Shown here: positions 19,419 to 28,674 of the stretch, one piece after another
Layout of the letters: each line of letters opens with the position of its first letter
Numbering within the stretch: the first letter of the stretch is position 1
From: Candidatus Sumerlaeota bacterium
Lineage (GTDB): Bacteria > Sumerlaeota > Sumerlaeia > JADFCW01
NCBI GenBank assembly: GCA_017161705.1
Contig: JADFCW010000025.1
Span: forward strand, 1-36,693
DNA: 36,693 nt
Direction: 5' to 3'
Translations under genes and position numbers: made by a program
Notes under the pieces: generated by a model
The model's input: the letters and a program-made list of their open reading frames with translations, nothing else
What the model was told of the DNA's origin: nothing
Database searches by the model: none

Positions 19419-22076
19419 ATGAAGTACGTGCGCCATTGCATCCTGCTCGGCTGGGTCTGCGTCCTGTTTTTAGTGCCAGACGCTCGCGGCGGGGAACCGC
19501 CCAGGATCGTTCAACCGAAGGGGGTGTCCGCCCAGCCGGGACCGAAGTTGGTTTCACCCAAGACCGCCGGCTCCAAGCAGCCGTCCAAAAAAGCGCCGGC
19601 GAACGGGGCTCCGATGGTTGCCGCACCAAAGGCCGCTCCCAAAGGGCCCGCGAAAATAGTCCAGCCCGCTCCGCCTTCCGACGTTTTGCGGAAACGCGCT
19701 CTGGCCGGCCCGCTCCGCGACCATCCGGAGATCGTCTTTGCCGTCCGCGCGAAATACAACGACGGGCATTGGTATGCCAACATCGGTTACTACTGCGATG
19801 ACGAATCGTTAAAGGCGTATGCGGGCAACGGCGCGGGCGACGTCGGCAAGCTATGCAAACTGAATCTACGCACGGGCGACGTATCGGTTCTTCTCGACGC
19901 AAAAACCGGTTCGATCCGCGATCCGCAGGTGCACTACGACGGGAAAAAAATCCTTTTCGCCTGGCGCAAGGAAGGAACCGACTATTACAACCTTTACGAA
20001 ATCAATACCGACGGTTCCGGACTGAGGCAGATCACTTCCGGTCCTTACGACGACTTCGAGCCGACCTATCTGCCCGACGGCGATATCCTGTTTGTCTCCA
20101 CCCGCTGCAACCGCTGGGTCAATTGCTGGAAAACGCAAGTGGCGATCATGTTTCGCTGTGGCCCCAACGGCGAAAACATCCACGCGGTCTCGGCCAATAC
20201 GGAGCACGACAACACGCCGTGGATGCTCCCGGACGGCCGCGTCCTTTACACGCGCTGGGAATATGTGGACCGCAGCCAGGTCGAGTTTCATCACCTTTGG
20301 GTCATGAATCCCGACGGCACGAATCACATGGTCTTCTACGGCAATATGCATCCCAAGATCGTCATGATAGACGCCAAGCCGATTCCGGGGACCAACAAAG
20401 TCGTCGCCTCGTTTTCGCCCGGCCACGGGATCAACGAGCACGCGGGTATCGTGACCATCGTGTCGCCCGACAAAGGCCCGGATGATCTCACGGCGGCGCA
20501 GCCGCTGCATAAGAATCGGTTCCGCGACCCGTATGCTCTGTCGGAAGACCTCTTCCTTGTGGCCATGAACAACCAAATTCTTCTGCTGGACAGCCAAGGC
20601 ACGCTCGAGCCGATTTATACCCATAAAGGCGACGAGGGGCAGCTTCACGAGCCGCGTCCGATCCAGCCGCGGCCGCGAGAGCCAATCCTCCCGCGGCGCG
20701 CCAATCCGGCCAAACCAGTCGGCCACTACGTCCTGTCGGACATTTACAACAGCCGCAATCTGGCGGGCGTTCATCGCGGCGAAATCAAGAAGCTTCTTGT
20801 GCTGGAGACGCTGCCCAAGCAGGTCAACTTCAGCGGGGGCCCCGACCTGCTGAGCTGGTTGGGCACGTTTTCGCTCGAACGTGTTCTTGGCACCGTCCCC
20901 GTCGAGCCCGACGGGTCGGCCTACTTCGAAGTACCGCCCGGACGGCAGCTGTTTTTCGTGGCGCTGGACGAGAAGGACCTATCGGTCAAGCGCATGCACA
21001 GTTTTACCAGTCTCATGCCGGGCGAAGTGATGAGCTGCGTCGGCTGCCATGAAGAGCGGCAGAAGACGCCTGAACAGCGCGGCGTGAACGTGCTTCAGGC
21101 GTTGCAGCGTCCGCCCAGCCGCATCCAGCCCTTCGAGGGTTTCCCCGATGTGATTGATTTCAGCCGCGACATTCAGCCGATCCTCGATGCCCATTGCGTT
21201 CGTTGCCACGACTACAGCCGTCGGGAGGGCAAGGTCGTTCTGGCCGGCGATCTCGGTCCGCACTGGTCCCACAGCTACTACAATCTTCTGGCGTTCCGCC
21301 TTGTGGCCGACGGACGAAACGGCCTGGGCAACTATCCCCCGCGCACCATCGGCAGTTCCGCAAGCCGTCTGCTGAAACTGGTGGACGGCAGTCACTACGG
21401 GGCCAAAGTCTCCGAGCGCGAGTGGCGAATGTTGTGGCTGTGGATCGAAAGCGGCGCGACCTATGCGGGCAGCTACGCGGCCCTGCGCAACGAAGATGAA
21501 ATGGCCATGGCCGGCCGAGCGTATGGCCAAGCCTGGGGCGGGTGCAATGGGGTGTTGCGGCGGCGCTGCGCCCAATGCCATGCCATCGGCGGCCCGGCAG
21601 AGGCCGACAAGTTGCCCCTGCCCTATTCGCCCGAGCGCCTGAGCCAACGGCCCGGCATCACATGGCCCGTTGCGGTGCATGAGCGCGTGGTTTTTGAAAA
21701 CGATCCCATTGCGCGGTTCGGTTCACATATCCTGTTTAATTTTACGCGGCCCGAATATTCGCCGATCGTGCTCGGCCCGCTGGCCAAAGAAGCCGGCGGC
21801 TACGGCAGCTGCGGCGAAGTATTCCAGGACAAAAACGACCCGGACTACAAAACGATGGTGGACGCCATCGCCCGCGGCAAGGCGGTGTGGAATGGCTATG
21901 CCCGCTACGGCTCGCCGGATTTCCGCCCCAACCGCCAATATGTGCGCGAAATGAAGCGGTTTGGCATTCTGCCGCCGACGTTTGATCCGGCGAAAGACCC
22001 GATCCATATCTTCGAGGCCGATCAACTCTATTGGCGATCCTTCTGGCACAAGCCCGCCTCTGCAGGAGGCGAATAG
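19419..22076 (+). CDS. Secreted PD40/HZS-alpha-like multiheme protein
   Basis: Signal peptide MKYVRHCILLGWVCVLFLVPDARG; PD40-type blades (DGKKILFAWRKE, LPDGDILFVSTRC, LPDGRVLYTRWEY); three CxxCH motifs CVGCH, CVRCH, CAQCH. Confidence 0.88.
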   Translation: MKYVRHCILLGWVCVLFLVPDARGGEPPRIVQPKGVSAQPGPKLVSPKTAGSKQPSKKAPANGAPMVAAPKAAPKGPAKIVQPAPPSDVLRKRALAGPLRDHPEIVFAVRAKYNDGHWYANIGYYCDDESLKAYAGNGAGDVGKLCKLNLRTGDVSVLLDAKTGSIRDPQVHYDGKKILFAWRKEGTDYYNLYEINTDGSGLRQITSGPYDDFEPTYLPDGDILFVSTRCNRWVNCWKTQVAIMFRCGPNGENIHAVSANTEHDNTPWMLPDGRVLYTRWEYVDRSQVEFHHLWVMNPDGTNHMVFYGNMHPKIVMIDAKPIPGTNKVVASFSPGHGINEHAGIVTIVSPDKGPDDLTAAQPLHKNRFRDPYALSEDLFLVAMNNQILLLDSQGTLEPIYTHKGDEGQLHEPRPIQPRPREPILPRRANPAKPVGHYVLSDIYNSRNLAGVHRGEIKKLLVLETLPKQVNFSGGPDLLSWLGTFSLERVLGTVPVEPDGSAYFEVPPGRQLFFVALDEKDLSVKRMHSFTSLMPGEVMSCVGCHEERQKTPEQRGVNVLQALQRPPSRIQPFEGFPDVIDFSRDIQPILDAHCVRCHDYSRREGKVVLAGDLGPHWSHSYYNLLAFRLVADGRNGLGNYPPRTIGSSASRLLKLVDGSHYGAKVSEREWRMLWLWIESGATYAGSYAALRNEDEMAMAGRAYGQAWGGCNGVLRRRCAQCHAIGGPAEADKLPLPYSPERLSQRPGITWPVAVHERVVFENDPIARFGSHILFNFTRPEYSPIVLGPLAKEAGGYGSCGEVFQDKNDPDYKTMVDAIARGKAVWNGYARYGSPDFRPNRQYVREMKRFGILPPTFDPAKDPIHIFEADQLYWRSFWHKPASAGGE

Positions 22077-22115
22077 GCCGCTTTCCCGCGGTGACCACAT
22101 GAGAGCAGCGAGGGT

Positions 22116-23153
22116 ATGCGCGTGGAAAAGACAGTCGTTTTTGGTGTGGCGATTGCGATGGCCTTCTCGGTGCTTGCGCGAAAAGCAGGGTGCGAACCGC
22201 CTTATCCGCCAAGTTCCATTGTCCAAAGCGCAACATTCGACTCGACCCCAACGATCATCCGCAGGGCTGTCGGCAGCGACAACTGGCCGATCACATGGTG
22301 CGATGACGATTCGCTCTTTACGTCGTATGGCGACGGGAGCGGATTCGAGCCGCGGCTGAAAGAAAAACTCAGCCAAGGGTTTGCGCGCATCACGGGCATG
22401 CCGCCGGCGTTCGAGGCGGTCAATATTCGTTCGCCCAGCGGCGAAACCCAAGGCGACGGCCCCAAGGGTGCCAAAGCCAGCGGGATGCTGATGGTGGACG
22501 GCAGGCTGTATATGTGGGTGCGGAACACCGGCAACTCGCAGCTGGTGTGGTCGAAAGACCGTGGCGCCACTTGGACGTGGGGCTTCAAGTTCACCGAGAG
22601 TTTCGGCTGTCCGGCGTTTCTGAATTATGGGAAAAACTATGAAGGCGCGCGCGACAGCTTTGTCTATACCTATTCCTCCGACGGCCCCAGCGCCTACGTG
22701 TCTTACGACACCGTCGTGCTGGCCCGCGTTCCCAAAGACAAAATCACGCAGCGTGCTGCTTACGAGTTCTTTGCAGGAGAGAAGGGCGGCGAAGCGGTGT
22801 GGTCGAACGACATCGCCGCCCGCCAGGCCATCTTTCGCTATCCGGGCAATTGCCAGCGCCTCGATGTGATCTATCATCCCGTGTTTCGGCGCTACTGGCT
22901 GATTCTCGGCTACAATCACGAAAGCGGCTGGGGGATTTATGACGCACCGAAGCCATGGGGGCCGTGGACGACGGTCTTTCACACCGACCGCTGGGATATT
23001 CGCGGCACGCACGGTTACCGTTTCCCAACCAAATGGATCAGCGGGGATGGAAAGACGCTGTGGTTGATCTTTTCCGGCGGGGTGAAATACGGCTACGATG
23101 CTTTTTGCTTGCGCCGTCTGACCCTGACAACTGCTTCAGGTGCAACCCAATAG
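22116..23153 (+). CDS. Secreted DUF4185-like/BNR-type protein
   Basis: N-terminal signal; WPITWCDDDSLFTSYGDGSGF; LVWSKDRGATW; IYDAPKPWGPWTTVFHT; WLIFSGG. Confidence 0.75.
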   Translation: MRVEKTVVFGVAIAMAFSVLARKAGCEPPYPPSSIVQSATFDSTPTIIRRAVGSDNWPITWCDDDSLFTSYGDGSGFEPRLKEKLSQGFARITGMPPAFEAVNIRSPSGETQGDGPKGAKASGMLMVDGRLYMWVRNTGNSQLVWSKDRGATWTWGFKFTESFGCPAFLNYGKNYEGARDSFVYTYSSDGPSAYVSYDTVVLARVPKDKITQRAAYEFFAGEKGGEAVWSNDIAARQAIFRYPGNCQRLDVIYHPVFRRYWLILGYNHESGWGIYDAPKPWGPWTTVFHTDRWDIRGTHGYRFPTKWISGDGKTLWLIFSGGVKYGYDAFCLRRLTLTTASGATQ

Positions 23154-23217
23154 GCTTGCGATGCAAAAAATCCGCCCCGAGAGAATGGGGAGCGGCCGGA
23201 CTCCGGGAGACCAAGCC

Positions 23218-24048
23218 ATGAAACACCTTTCGCTTCGCCGCACACAGGCTCGACCTTTGCCTTGCGGAAAAATTCAGCCGCGCCCGCTTGCCCCGTTTGC
23301 AACCCGACTGCTTCTCTTTGCATTGATAGCTCTTCTCTCCGATCGGCCTGGTGCCGCCGAATCCTGGCTGAGTTTGGATGTAGGCCAGACCGTCGCCGGC
23401 GGCACCGCGATCAATGCCAACACCACGTTCACTGTCACGGGCGGCGGGGACATCGGCGGTACCCGCGACAGTTTTCGCTTTGTCTATCTGCGCGCAAAGG
23501 GCGATTGCGAGATTACTGCCCGGCTTGTTGTCCAAACAGCGACGCCTCCGGCGGCTCTCTCTTCCGAGGCGAAGGCCGGCATCATGATTCGGCAAAGCCT
23601 CTCGTCGGCCACGCTGTATGCAGCCCTGCTGCGAACGCCCGCCGGCCGCGTTTATTTTCAATGGCGGCTGACCCCGCAAGGCAGGACGGCCGCGCGCTCC
23701 GACCGCGCCGCTGGGCTGCCGTGCTGGCTTCGCTTGCGGCGAAATGGCCAAACGTTTTCCGCCTATTACGCCCGCGAGACCGCCGGACGCCCCGCCGCAT
23801 GGACCAAAGTGGGCGGCGATGTGGTGATCACGATGAGCAATCCGCTCCTCGTGGGAATGTGCGTTTCCAACCGCGTTGCCGACACGCCAGGCACGGCGGT
23901 TTTCGACCATGTAGTCGCAGCGGGAGCCTTTCGTCCGGGCGCCGGTCTGATTCTGGGCCACGGGCCGAGTCCCGACGACTACGCGTTGCCGCATGCCCCC
24001 GTAGCGTTGCTGCGGCAACGCACTCTCCTTATCGCTTTCCTGTGGTAG
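23218..24048 (+). CDS. Secreted DUF1349-like concanavalin-type protein
   Basis: FTVTGGGDIGGTRDSFRFVYLRAKGDCEITARL...EAKAGIMIRQSL...LRLRRNGQTFSAYYA. Confidence 0.75.
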   Translation: MKHLSLRRTQARPLPCGKIQPRPLAPFATRLLLFALIALLSDRPGAAESWLSLDVGQTVAGGTAINANTTFTVTGGGDIGGTRDSFRFVYLRAKGDCEITARLVVQTATPPAALSSEAKAGIMIRQSLSSATLYAALLRTPAGRVYFQWRLTPQGRTAARSDRAAGLPCWLRLRRNGQTFSAYYARETAGRPAAWTKVGGDVVITMSNPLLVGMCVSNRVADTPGTAVFDHVVAAGAFRPGAGLILGHGPSPDDYALPHAPVALLRQRTLLIAFLW

Positions 24049-24098
24049 GAATTGGACGTGTCGTGAGGCGGTTCCGGGTGCACTGCACACGGCTATGT

Positions 24099-24413
24099 CT
24101 ATACACTTTCCACCATGACCGTGTCGCCGTCAAGCCGTACCGGATACACTTTCATCACGCAATCGGGGTTGGCCGAGCAAATGCCAGTCTTCAAATCCAG
24201 CTCCCAGCCGTGCCATGGACAGAGCACTTTTCCTTCGTCGGCGATCACCGCGACCGGCTGGACGTGGTGGCCGCCGGGACCACATCGGCCTTCGAAGGCA
24301 TGAAACTCGCCTTCCAGATTGATTACAGTCAGGTGCGCGCCGTCGGAGAGCGTCACGACGCGGCAGGTATTGATCGGAAAATCCTCGATTGTTCCCAGTC
24401 GCACGGTTTTCAT
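24099..24413 (-). CDS. Rieske-like ferredoxin (non-canonical first ligand motif)
   Basis: LEGEFHAFEGRCGPGGHHVQP...KVLCPWHGWELDLKTG; the CPWHGW half is canonical. Confidence 0.85.
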   Translation of the reverse strand: MKTVRLGTIEDFPINTCRVVTLSDGAHLTVINLEGEFHAFEGRCGPGGHHVQPVAVIADEGKVLCPWHGWELDLKTGICSANPDCVMKVYPVRLDGDTVMVESV

Positions 24414-24515
24414 CTGTTCCTTCCCCCTCTGCGGAAGCAGCCCTCATACTCTGCGTGAGGTGCTCCCCGCTTGCATGGCATGCAATTGCCCGCACCACAT
24501 CGCCGCAATGCGGCG

Positions 24516-24965
24516 CTAAGCGCCGGGCTTGAATTCGGCCAGCTCGCGATATTCCGAATCGAGCACGCCAGCCTCGAGCCCTTTCCCGGTTGTCTTGCGC
24601 AGATAGTGATCGATCGCGCGGCGCAACGCCTGCTCGGCCAGCACCGAGCAATGCACCTTGGCTTCTGGCAATCCGCCCAAGGCCTCGACGACCGATTGAT
24701 TCGTCACCGCCAGGGCCTCTTCGATCGTCTTGCCTTTGATCATCTCGGTCGCCATCGAGGATGAGGCAATGGCAGCGCAGCAGCCAAAGGTCAAAAACTT
24801 TATATCAACAATCCGACCGTCAACGACCTTGATGGTGATTTTCATCAGATCGCCGCACAGTGGACTGCCCACCTGTCCCACGCCGTCGGCGTTGGGAATT
24901 TCGCCCACGTTCCGCGGGTTCATGAAGTGGTCCATCACAATCCGGCTGTAAGGGTTTCCGACCAT
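24516..24965 (-). CDS. NifU/IscU-like Fe-S cluster scaffold
   Basis: YSRIVMDHFMNPRNVGEI, GSPLCGDLMKITIKV, FGCCAAIASSSMATEMIKGKT, HCSVLAEQALRRAI. Confidence 0.95.
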   Translation of the reverse strand: MVGNPYSRIVMDHFMNPRNVGEIPNADGVGQVGSPLCGDLMKITIKVVDGRIVDIKFLTFGCCAAIASSSMATEMIKGKTIEEALAVTNQSVVEALGGLPEAKVHCSVLAEQALRRAIDHYLRKTTGKGLEAGVLDSEYRELAEFKPGA

Positions 24966-25164
24966 GACAGTCTCCGCGCTGGTTCGAAACCATAGCGCGC
25001 CCGCGCCGGCCGCTGCAACTGGAAAGAATATGCCGATAAAGCGCGGACTGTGCCCTCAGCGGTCGGCGGAGATGGTTTCGGCCAACAGGGCAGGAAAAAA
25101 CAAATTGCCTTTCTGCGGCGGGGTATGCTAGCGGTAACTCCCGAAAAGGGAGGTGAACGCCACA

Positions 25165-25380
25165 ATGATTGCCAAAATTGCAGGCGTGATTATGGCTGTG
25201 GTCGGCGGCTGGTATGCACACAGCTTTGTGGTCCAATATTTTGAAAGCAGCGGCGGCGCCAGCGAGTATTGGAGCGAACAAGGCACGATTTTTGTCACGA
25301 TTCTTTTGACGATTGTGGGCGCCGCCGTTAGCGGTGTGGTTACCTATTACATTTTGAATTTCTTCCGGCGGTTTGATTGA
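25165..25380 (+). CDS. Small two-TM membrane protein (71 aa)
   Basis: Preceded by GGGAGGTGA; two hydrophobic helices; ATG 25165. Confidence 0.7.
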   Translation: MIAKIAGVIMAVVGGWYAHSFVVQYFESSGGASEYWSEQGTIFVTILLTIVGAAVSGVVTYYILNFFRRFD

Positions 25381-25440
25381 TTGTCGCTGCGAGAGGCTCG
25401 GCGAAAAATAAGATCTGTGGAGTTCCTATCTGCCGAGCCC

Positions 25441-26217
25441 CTACAATCGCCGCAGGTGGAACCCGCCATCCACGTTGATGACCTCGCCGGTCGAATAGGG
25501 CAGAGAACCTTCCGCGATGGCCGCTGCGGCGCGGGCAATGTCCTCAGGTTCGCCCCACCGACGGATCGGCAGCAAGCCTTCGGCAATGAGTTTGTCATAT
25601 TTTTCGCGCACCGCCGCTGTCATGTCGGTGCGAATAATGCCGGGTCGGATTTCATAGACGCCGATGCCGAATTCCGCGAGACGGTCGGCATAGAGTTTGG
25701 TCATCATGCTGACGCCGGCTTTTGAGACGCAGTATTCGCCGCGCGCGGGCGAGGACGTGTAGGAAGAGATCGAGGCGATATTAATAATGCGCGGATGATA
25801 GTCGGACTGAGTTTGTTTGATTTCCACCATCCAGCGCGCGATCAGCTGGGTCAGAAAATAGGGCCCTTTCAGATTGACGGCGAGGACTTCATCGAAGCTC
25901 TCCTCGGTCGCTTCGAGCAAGTCGAGCCGTTTGCGCGGCGCAATGCCGGCATTGTTGACCAGGAGATCGAGCCGGCCAAAGCGGGCGCGAACCTGCTCGA
26001 CAAGAGCGGCGCGGTCGGCGCGTTGGCTGATATCAGCCCGCACATAATAGGCGTCGCCGGGCAGGCCGGCAAACTCTGCCAGCGACGCTGCAGCCGCGTC
26101 GGGCGGAATGATGTCGTTGAGGGCCACATCGAATCTCCGACGGGCCAGCTCCAGGGCGATGGCTTTGCCGATCCCTCGGGCCGACCCTGTGACCAACGCA
26201 GTTCGCCTGGATGACAT
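25441..26217 (-). CDS. SDR-family oxidoreductase (3-ketoacyl-ACP reductase-like)
   Basis: [66 protein letters not shown]. Confidence 0.93.
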   Translation of the reverse strand: MSSRRTALVTGSARGIGKAIALELARRRFDVALNDIIPPDAAAASLAEFAGLPGDAYYVRADISQRADRAALVEQVRARFGRLDLLVNNAGIAPRKRLDLLEATEESFDEVLAVNLKGPYFLTQLIARWMVEIKQTQSDYHPRIINIASISSYTSSPARGEYCVSKAGVSMMTKLYADRLAEFGIGVYEIRPGIIRTDMTAAVREKYDKLIAEGLLPIRRWGEPEDIARAAAAIAEGSLPYSTGEVINVDGGFHLRRL

Positions 26218-26380
26218 ATCGCGCCTCCCTTTCTAAAATCAGGACGCGGCCGCTCCGGAATTTTCCGCTGCAAGGAGGGCGACCGGTTCTCGTAACTCCC
26301 AATTTTCCCGTCGGTCTCCTTGCATGGATTGCCGACCCATGAGCGGCCGCGTGTGCTGGACGTTGACCGAAACGCCGGCT

Positions 26381-26671
26381 CTACTTCTTGGGATTGGGCA
26401 ACGAAATCCCGAAGGGTTCTTCGAGCATTTCGTGGGGACTGGGGATCACGTGAACGGAAACGAGTTCGCCGATTTTTCGGGCTGCCGCAGCGCCGGCATC
26501 GGTGGCCGCTTTGCACGCCGCGACATCGCCGCGCACCAGCGCCGTGACATACCCGCCGCCGATCTGCTTGTAGCCGACCAGCTGCACATTCGCCGCCTTG
26601 ACCATGGCATCCGCCGCCTCAATCAAGGCAATCAATCCGCGTGTTTCGATCATTCCCAACGCAACTCTCAT
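26381..26671 (-). CDS. Bacterial microcompartment shell protein, BMC-H type
   Basis: [64 protein letters not shown]...[10 protein letters not shown]. Confidence 0.95.
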   Translation of the reverse strand: MRVALGMIETRGLIALIEAADAMVKAANVQLVGYKQIGGGYVTALVRGDVAACKAATDAGAAAARKIGELVSVHVIPSPHEMLEEPFGISLPNPKK

Positions 26672-26865
26672 CGTTGTCCTCCAAGAGGAAATATCAAAAT
26701 TCGACGACCAGAGTTTCAGAGACTGGTTTTCGGATTTCAAGCTTCAAATTATGCGTTTTTTTGCAAACATCTCGTGGTACTTAGGCGTTCCGTTCTTCTT
26801 GATTTTGACATGTCGGAGCCGGAAAGAATACCTGTCGCACAAACGATCTGCGGGGGTTTTCAGGA

Positions 26866-28077
26866 ATGATGAGCACATGCGGCCGCCACTGCAGCCCTTC
26901 GGCTCCGCGTCCGCTTCGAGTCCTTTCGATCTGGCACGGTGCCGTGCGCGCGCTCAATCGCGAGCGCTACGATGCGCTGGCTGAGAGCGGCGATTTGGAA
27001 CTGACCGTCCTCGCCCCGAAGCGCTGGTCGGCAGCGATGCCTCGCCCGCTCGACCTCGAACCGGGCGGAAATCAGCGCTATCGGCTGATCGCGGCGTCGG
27101 CATGGCTGCGCCGCCATGCCGCGTTTCATTTCTATCCGCGCCTGATTTCGATCCTCGCGCAAATCCGACCGGATATTCTAGACCTTTACGAAGAACCTTA
27201 CACCTTCATCGCGTGGGCCGCCGCGTGGTGGCGCAACCAGTTCGCGCCCGGAACACGCCTGGTCTTCACGGCCTGTCAGAACATCGCCAAGCGCTATCCG
27301 CCGCCCTTTCGCCAGATGGAACGCTACGTGCTGCAATCGGCAGACGCGGCCATGGCGCTCAACCGCGAGGCCGTCGGCGTTTTCCGGGCCAAAGGCTACG
27401 ACGGCCCGTTCGAGGTGGTGCCGACCGGCATTGATCCAGCGCGGCTGCGCCGCGTGGACGCCGGCGACCTCCGGCGCCGTCTCGGTCTGACGCGCCCGAC
27501 GGTCGGCTATCTCGGACGCCTGGTGGAAGAGAAAGGCGTGGCCGTCCTGCTCGACGCCGTTGCGGTTGCCAACGACGGCAGTTTTCAACTGCTGATTGTC
27601 GGCGACGGGCCGGAAAAGACAGCGCTCCTACGCCGCGCCGAAGACCTTCGCATCGCCGAACACATCGTGTGGGCCGATAGCATCGGTTCGGAATCCGTCG
27701 TGCGGTATCTCAGCGCGATGGACGTGCTCGTTCTTCCATCGCTGACCCGTCCGCACTGGAAAGAGCAGCTGGGCCGGGTTCTCATCGAGGCGATGGCCTG
27801 CCAGACCGCTGTTGTCGGGTCAAATTCCGGCGCGATTCCCGAGGTTGTCGGGGATGCCGGTTTGATCTTTCCGGAGGGCAACGCGCGTGAGTTGCGTGCG
27901 GCGCTCGACCGTCTTGTGAGCAATGCGGCGTTGCGCCGCGACTTGGCTGTGCGCGGCCGCCGTCGCGCCGAAGCCGAGTTCAACTGGGCAACAATCGCCG
28001 AGCGCATCCGCGCCGTCTGGACAGCGGCTCGCCAACGCCCGCCGCTCGAACTCCGCCGCCGCGGAGAATCACTTTAG
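26866..28077 (+). CDS. Glycosyltransferase family 4
   Basis: VVPTGIDPARL, VGYLGRLVEEKGVAVLLDAV, LIVGDGPEKTALL, EQLGRVLIEAMACQTAVVGSNSGAIPEVVGDAGLIF. Confidence 0.93.
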   Translation: MMSTCGRHCSPSAPRPLRVLSIWHGAVRALNRERYDALAESGDLELTVLAPKRWSAAMPRPLDLEPGGNQRYRLIAASAWLRRHAAFHFYPRLISILAQIRPDILDLYEEPYTFIAWAAAWWRNQFAPGTRLVFTACQNIAKRYPPPFRQMERYVLQSADAAMALNREAVGVFRAKGYDGPFEVVPTGIDPARLRRVDAGDLRRRLGLTRPTVGYLGRLVEEKGVAVLLDAVAVANDGSFQLLIVGDGPEKTALLRRAEDLRIAEHIVWADSIGSESVVRYLSAMDVLVLPSLTRPHWKEQLGRVLIEAMACQTAVVGSNSGAIPEVVGDAGLIFPEGNARELRAALDRLVSNAALRRDLAVRGRRRAEAEFNWATIAERIRAVWTAARQRPPLELRRRGESL

Positions 28078-28105
28078 TCGGTTTCCAGGAAGAGAGCGTT
28101 TCTTT

Positions 28106-28220
28106 TTTGGACTGCGGTAGCCATGCTACCGCTTTGCTTTAGTCACAGATCTTCCCACCAAACGTGGCCATGAGCGCCACGGACCAGAACAAAGCGGCAG
28201 CATGGCTGCCGCAGTCCAAA
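28106..28220 (+). repeat. 115-bp palindrome-flanked element (core orientation A)
   Basis: Arms 28114-28132 and 28194-28212; outer TTTGGACT/AGTCCAAA. Confidence 0.92.
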
Positions 28221-28316
28221 GCTTAGTTATGAACGCGGAACGGACGGGCCGCCCTGCCGCCAGAACGGCCGAAACCCGGTTTCTAGGAAGAGTTTCTGGG
28301 AAGAGAGCTGTTCTTT

Positions 28317-28431
28317 TTTGGACTGCGGTAGCCATGCTGCCGCTTTGCTTTAGTCGCAGATCTTCCCACCAAACGTGGCCGTGAGCGCCGCGGACCAGAA
28401 CAAAGCGGCAGCATGGCTGCCGCAGTCCAAA
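28317..28431 (+). repeat. 115-bp palindrome-flanked element (core orientation A)
   Basis: Arms 28325-28343 and 28405-28423; core differs from the 28106 copy at three positions by eye. Confidence 0.92.
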
Positions 28432-28483
28432 GCTGGGCGATGGAGGGAGATATGCTCAAAGTCGTCGTAGTGCGTTTTTGGCC

Positions 28484-28516
28484 TTGACGTGGCTGCAAAG
28501 TTTTTATAAGTATAAA
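28484..28516 (+). promoter_or_regulatory. Candidate promoter upstream of the 28675 gene
   Basis: TTGACG ... TATAAG/TAAGTA/TATAAA in an AT-rich patch; spacing 15-21 depending on -10 choice. Confidence 0.25.
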
Positions 28517-28674
28517 TTAATCGCTGCGTAGTCTCGCCGTGATTGTTTCTTCTTTTGGTCCACCGAACACGCACTTTTTGCACTGCCGCTTTCAACCCGG
28601 GGATAGGTTTCATCGGCCATTGCCGTGCATCGAGAGTGGTCGCGGCGGCCGCACATTCAATAGGGGAGGGTTTC

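Noticed and set aside
21723-23012. 429-aa minus-strand ORF
   Set aside because: Antisense to the HZS-like and DUF4185-like genes; low-complexity composition.
23262-24458. 398-aa plus-strand ORF
   Set aside because: Out-of-frame overlap with the DUF1349-like gene and antisense to the Rieske gene.
28202-28384. Small ORFs beginning MAAAVQS or containing WTAAAMLPLC (also 32761-33018, 32918-33154, 28283-28498)
   Set aside because: These are translations of the palindromic repeat (ATGGCTGCCGCAGTCC and its complement), not genes.
28106-28431. CRISPR-like array (two similar repeats with spacers)
   Set aside because: Repeats are 115-bp inverted-arm elements, cores are homologous rather than unique spacers, and no cas genes are present.
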